Part shown: piece by piece, positions 5,801 through 7,041 of the stretch | Position numbering within the stretch: position 1 is the stretch's first letter | How the letters are laid out: each line of letters opens with the position of its first letter | From: JAJTFW01 sp964534995 | Lineage (GTDB): Bacteria > Bacteroidota > Bacteroidia > AKYH767-A > OLB10 | Length of the DNA stretch: 7,041 bases | NCBI GenBank assembly: GCA_964534995.1 | Contig: CAZHSC010000122.1 | Location: forward strand, 1 to 7,041 | Reading direction: 5' to 3' | Notes under the pieces: model-generated | Told to the model about the DNA's origin: nothing | Database searches by the model: none | The model's input: only the letters and a program-made list of their open reading frames with translations | Program-made: the position numbers and the translations under genes

Positions 5801-6991
5801 CTATACCGCTGACTCTTTGATGATCAGTTTTCGCTCCGATCTTTCCCATACTGAAGACTGACTGCCCTTAAAAAACCTTATGAATCCGGCAATGGCTGCA
5901 TAATTCATCAGCAAAAAGTAATAAGGAATGAAGAATATTTTGAATTTAATCTCTCTTTTCTCATGCCACATTCCAATGAAAGCCAAAATGTAAAATAAAA
6001 GATGGACGGTCAGGAAACCCAGATAAACAGGATGGCCTGCCAATATCACATTCAGGGGCAAAGCCAGTATTAAAAAGAGTGGGGCAAGGGTCCAGCGGAG
6101 TACCCTGTGGGAAATATACTGGAATGTAAGCAAGGGATGTTTTGTGAAGTTCAACAAGGACTTAAGGCGCATCATCGCCTGCCATCCTCCAGCGCAAATT
6201 CGTATTTTGCGTTTCAGTTCTTCCCTGCTATTACTGGATGCGGTTTCAAGCGCAACAGCATCTGGTTCGTATAGTACCCGGTAACCAGCCTGCGTAATGC
6301 GAAGAGACAGCACAAAATCATCCAGAATGGTATCTTCTTCCAGTGGTGTAAACAGGTGTCGGCGAAAAGAAAATAATTCACCCGCTGCACCAACAATGGT
6401 CAATAAACGCGCATCGTACCTTTTCAGCATCGATTCATATCTCCAGTAGAACCCTTCACCAGCTCCGGCGGCATTATCTATACCAGACTGAATGATTCTT
6501 TTTTCTCCGCTCACACCACCCACCGAAGGATCAATATAGTGTTTTACGAGTGAGCGTATGGCGTCGTAAGGCAGCAGTGTATTGGCATCTGAAAAAATGA
6601 TAATTTCTCCTTTGGCATGTGCAACCGACCTGTTTTCCGCCGCTGACTTTCCTTTGCGCTGTGGTTGATGCATAACTTCTACCCCGGAGTAATTCTGCAA
6701 TATGTTTTCCGATCCGTCGTTGGAACCATCCGTGATAAAAATGATCTGAAGTTTATCAGCAGGATATTCCAGCTCAAGACAATTGGAAGCCTTTTCTTTC
6801 AAAATGGAAGCTTCGTTGTAACAGGGTACGATCAGGCTGACCCGGGGCTCAAATCCCGGATTAGTGACCTTAAGGTCAGGGCGTATCCACTCCCGTATTT
6901 TTACCAGTATGATTAGGAGGATGCCGTAGCCAAAGTATGAATAGAACACTATTGTCAATAATGACCAGAATATAATTTCAAGAGTTGTCAT
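5801..6991 (-). CDS. membrane family 2 glycosyltransferase, CESA-like (cellulose synthase superfamily)
   Basis: This 396-residue integral membrane glycosyltransferase probably builds or extends a surface polysaccharide from nucleotide-sugar donors at the inner membrane. It has an N-terminal membrane helix (about 6-30), a cytoplasmic GT-A domain (about 50-280), and three C-terminal hydrophobic segments (about 298-318, 322-342, 350-372). Visible motifs are VSLIVPCYNE (51-60), Asp88 in TDGSNDGS (87-94), the donor/metal site FSDAN (133-137), GAAGELFSFRR (201-211), catalytic-base DD at 224-225 in ILDDFVLS, GYRVLYEPDA (236-245), and RKIRICAGGWQ (261-271). The last stands where processive enzymes have QxxRW, so this resembles the CESA_like_1 subgroup and processivity is uncertain. 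The ATG start overlaps the stop of the preceding frame as ATGA, pointing to translational coupling. Sugar and linkage cannot be inferred. Confidence 0.9.
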   Translation of the reverse strand: MTTLEIIFWSLLTIVFYSYFGYGILLIILVKIREWIRPDLKVTNPGFEPRVSLIVPCYNEASILKEKASNCLELEYPADKLQIIFITDGSNDGSENILQNYSGVEVMHQPQRKGKSAAENRSVAHAKGEIIIFSDANTLLPYDAIRSLVKHYIDPSVGGVSGEKRIIQSGIDNAAGAGEGFYWRYESMLKRYDARLLTIVGAAGELFSFRRHLFTPLEEDTILDDFVLSLRITQAGYRVLYEPDAVALETASSNSREELKRKIRICAGGWQAMMRLKSLLNFTKHPLLTFQYISHRVLRWTLAPLFLILALPLNVILAGHPVYLGFLTVHLLFYILAFIGMWHEKREIKFKIFFIPYYFLLMNYAAIAGFIRFFKGSQSSVWERSERKLIIKESAV

Positions 6992-7041
6992 ACCGCTATT
7001 TTCAGATTAGGGTTGTTATCAGAGGGTTTTTCCCAGGTATC
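6988..7041 (-). CDS. C-terminal end of an unidentified upstream gene (partial)
   Basis: Reading the minus strand from the right edge, one frame gives 17 codons (DTWEKPSDNNPNLKIAV) and then TGA at 6990-6988. That stop overlaps the glycosyltransferase start as ATGA. The other two minus-strand frames hit stops within this stretch. The 4-base overlap and the hydrophilic tail composition suggest a true gene end in the same operon. A 17-codon open frame can occur by chance, and no function can be named. Confidence 0.55.
   Translation of the reverse strand, partial: DTWEKPSDNNPNLKIAV

Noticed and set aside
1..7041. Mobile element, CRISPR array, tRNA/rRNA gene or defence system
   Set aside because: No transposase, integrase, terminal repeats, regular direct repeats, tRNA-like cloverleaf or known defence domain was seen; the genes are core metabolism and cell-surface functions.

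Overview
The window looks like ordinary chromosomal DNA from a member of the phylum Bacteroidota, most likely outside the genus Bacteroides (a Chitinophagia, Sphingobacteriia or Cytophagia type of lineage), but rank below phylum cannot be fixed from the sequence. Four things point this way: a secreted beta-helix protein with a C-terminal domain resembling type IX secretion (T9SS) sorting domains; a LruC-domain lipoprotein of the kind common in this phylum; a TTG-20 nt-TAnnTTTG promoter upstream of tpiA, which is the Bacteroidota housekeeping form; and the absence of good Shine-Dalgarno sequences in front of the starts.

Layout, left to right. Bases 1-214 hold the N-terminal 71 codons of truA (minus strand, cut by the window edge). 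A 109-base divergent spacer (215-323) carries a short dyad and a -7-like box. A plus-strand soluble family 2 glycosyltransferase follows (324-1163). It runs tail to tail into tpiA (1146-1928, minus) and the two coding regions overlap by 18 bases. From 1978 to the right edge all genes are on the minus strand. In order of transcription they are: the last 17 codons of an unknown gene (6988-7041); a membrane-bound CESA-like family 2 glycosyltransferase that overlaps it by ATGA (5801-6991); an 11-bp perfect inverted repeat directly after that stop; a LruC/DUF4114 lipoprotein (3631-5727); and, 15 bases further on, a beta-helix protein with a T9SS-like tail (1978-3615). tpiA then follows from its own promoter, whose -33 element sits on the stop codon of the beta-helix gene.

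Functionally, truA (tRNA pseudouridylation) and tpiA (glycolysis) are core genes. Between and beside them lies a cell-surface set: two glycosyltransferases of different type, a predicted lipoprotein with three possible calcium-binding acidic motifs, and a predicted T9SS-secreted beta-helix protein. The close spacing of the last two suggests that they are made together and act at the outer surface. Their substrate or partner cannot be read from the sequence. I see no mobile element, CRISPR array, rRNA or tRNA, and no clear novel defence system. The least explained part is the lipoprotein plus beta-helix pair.
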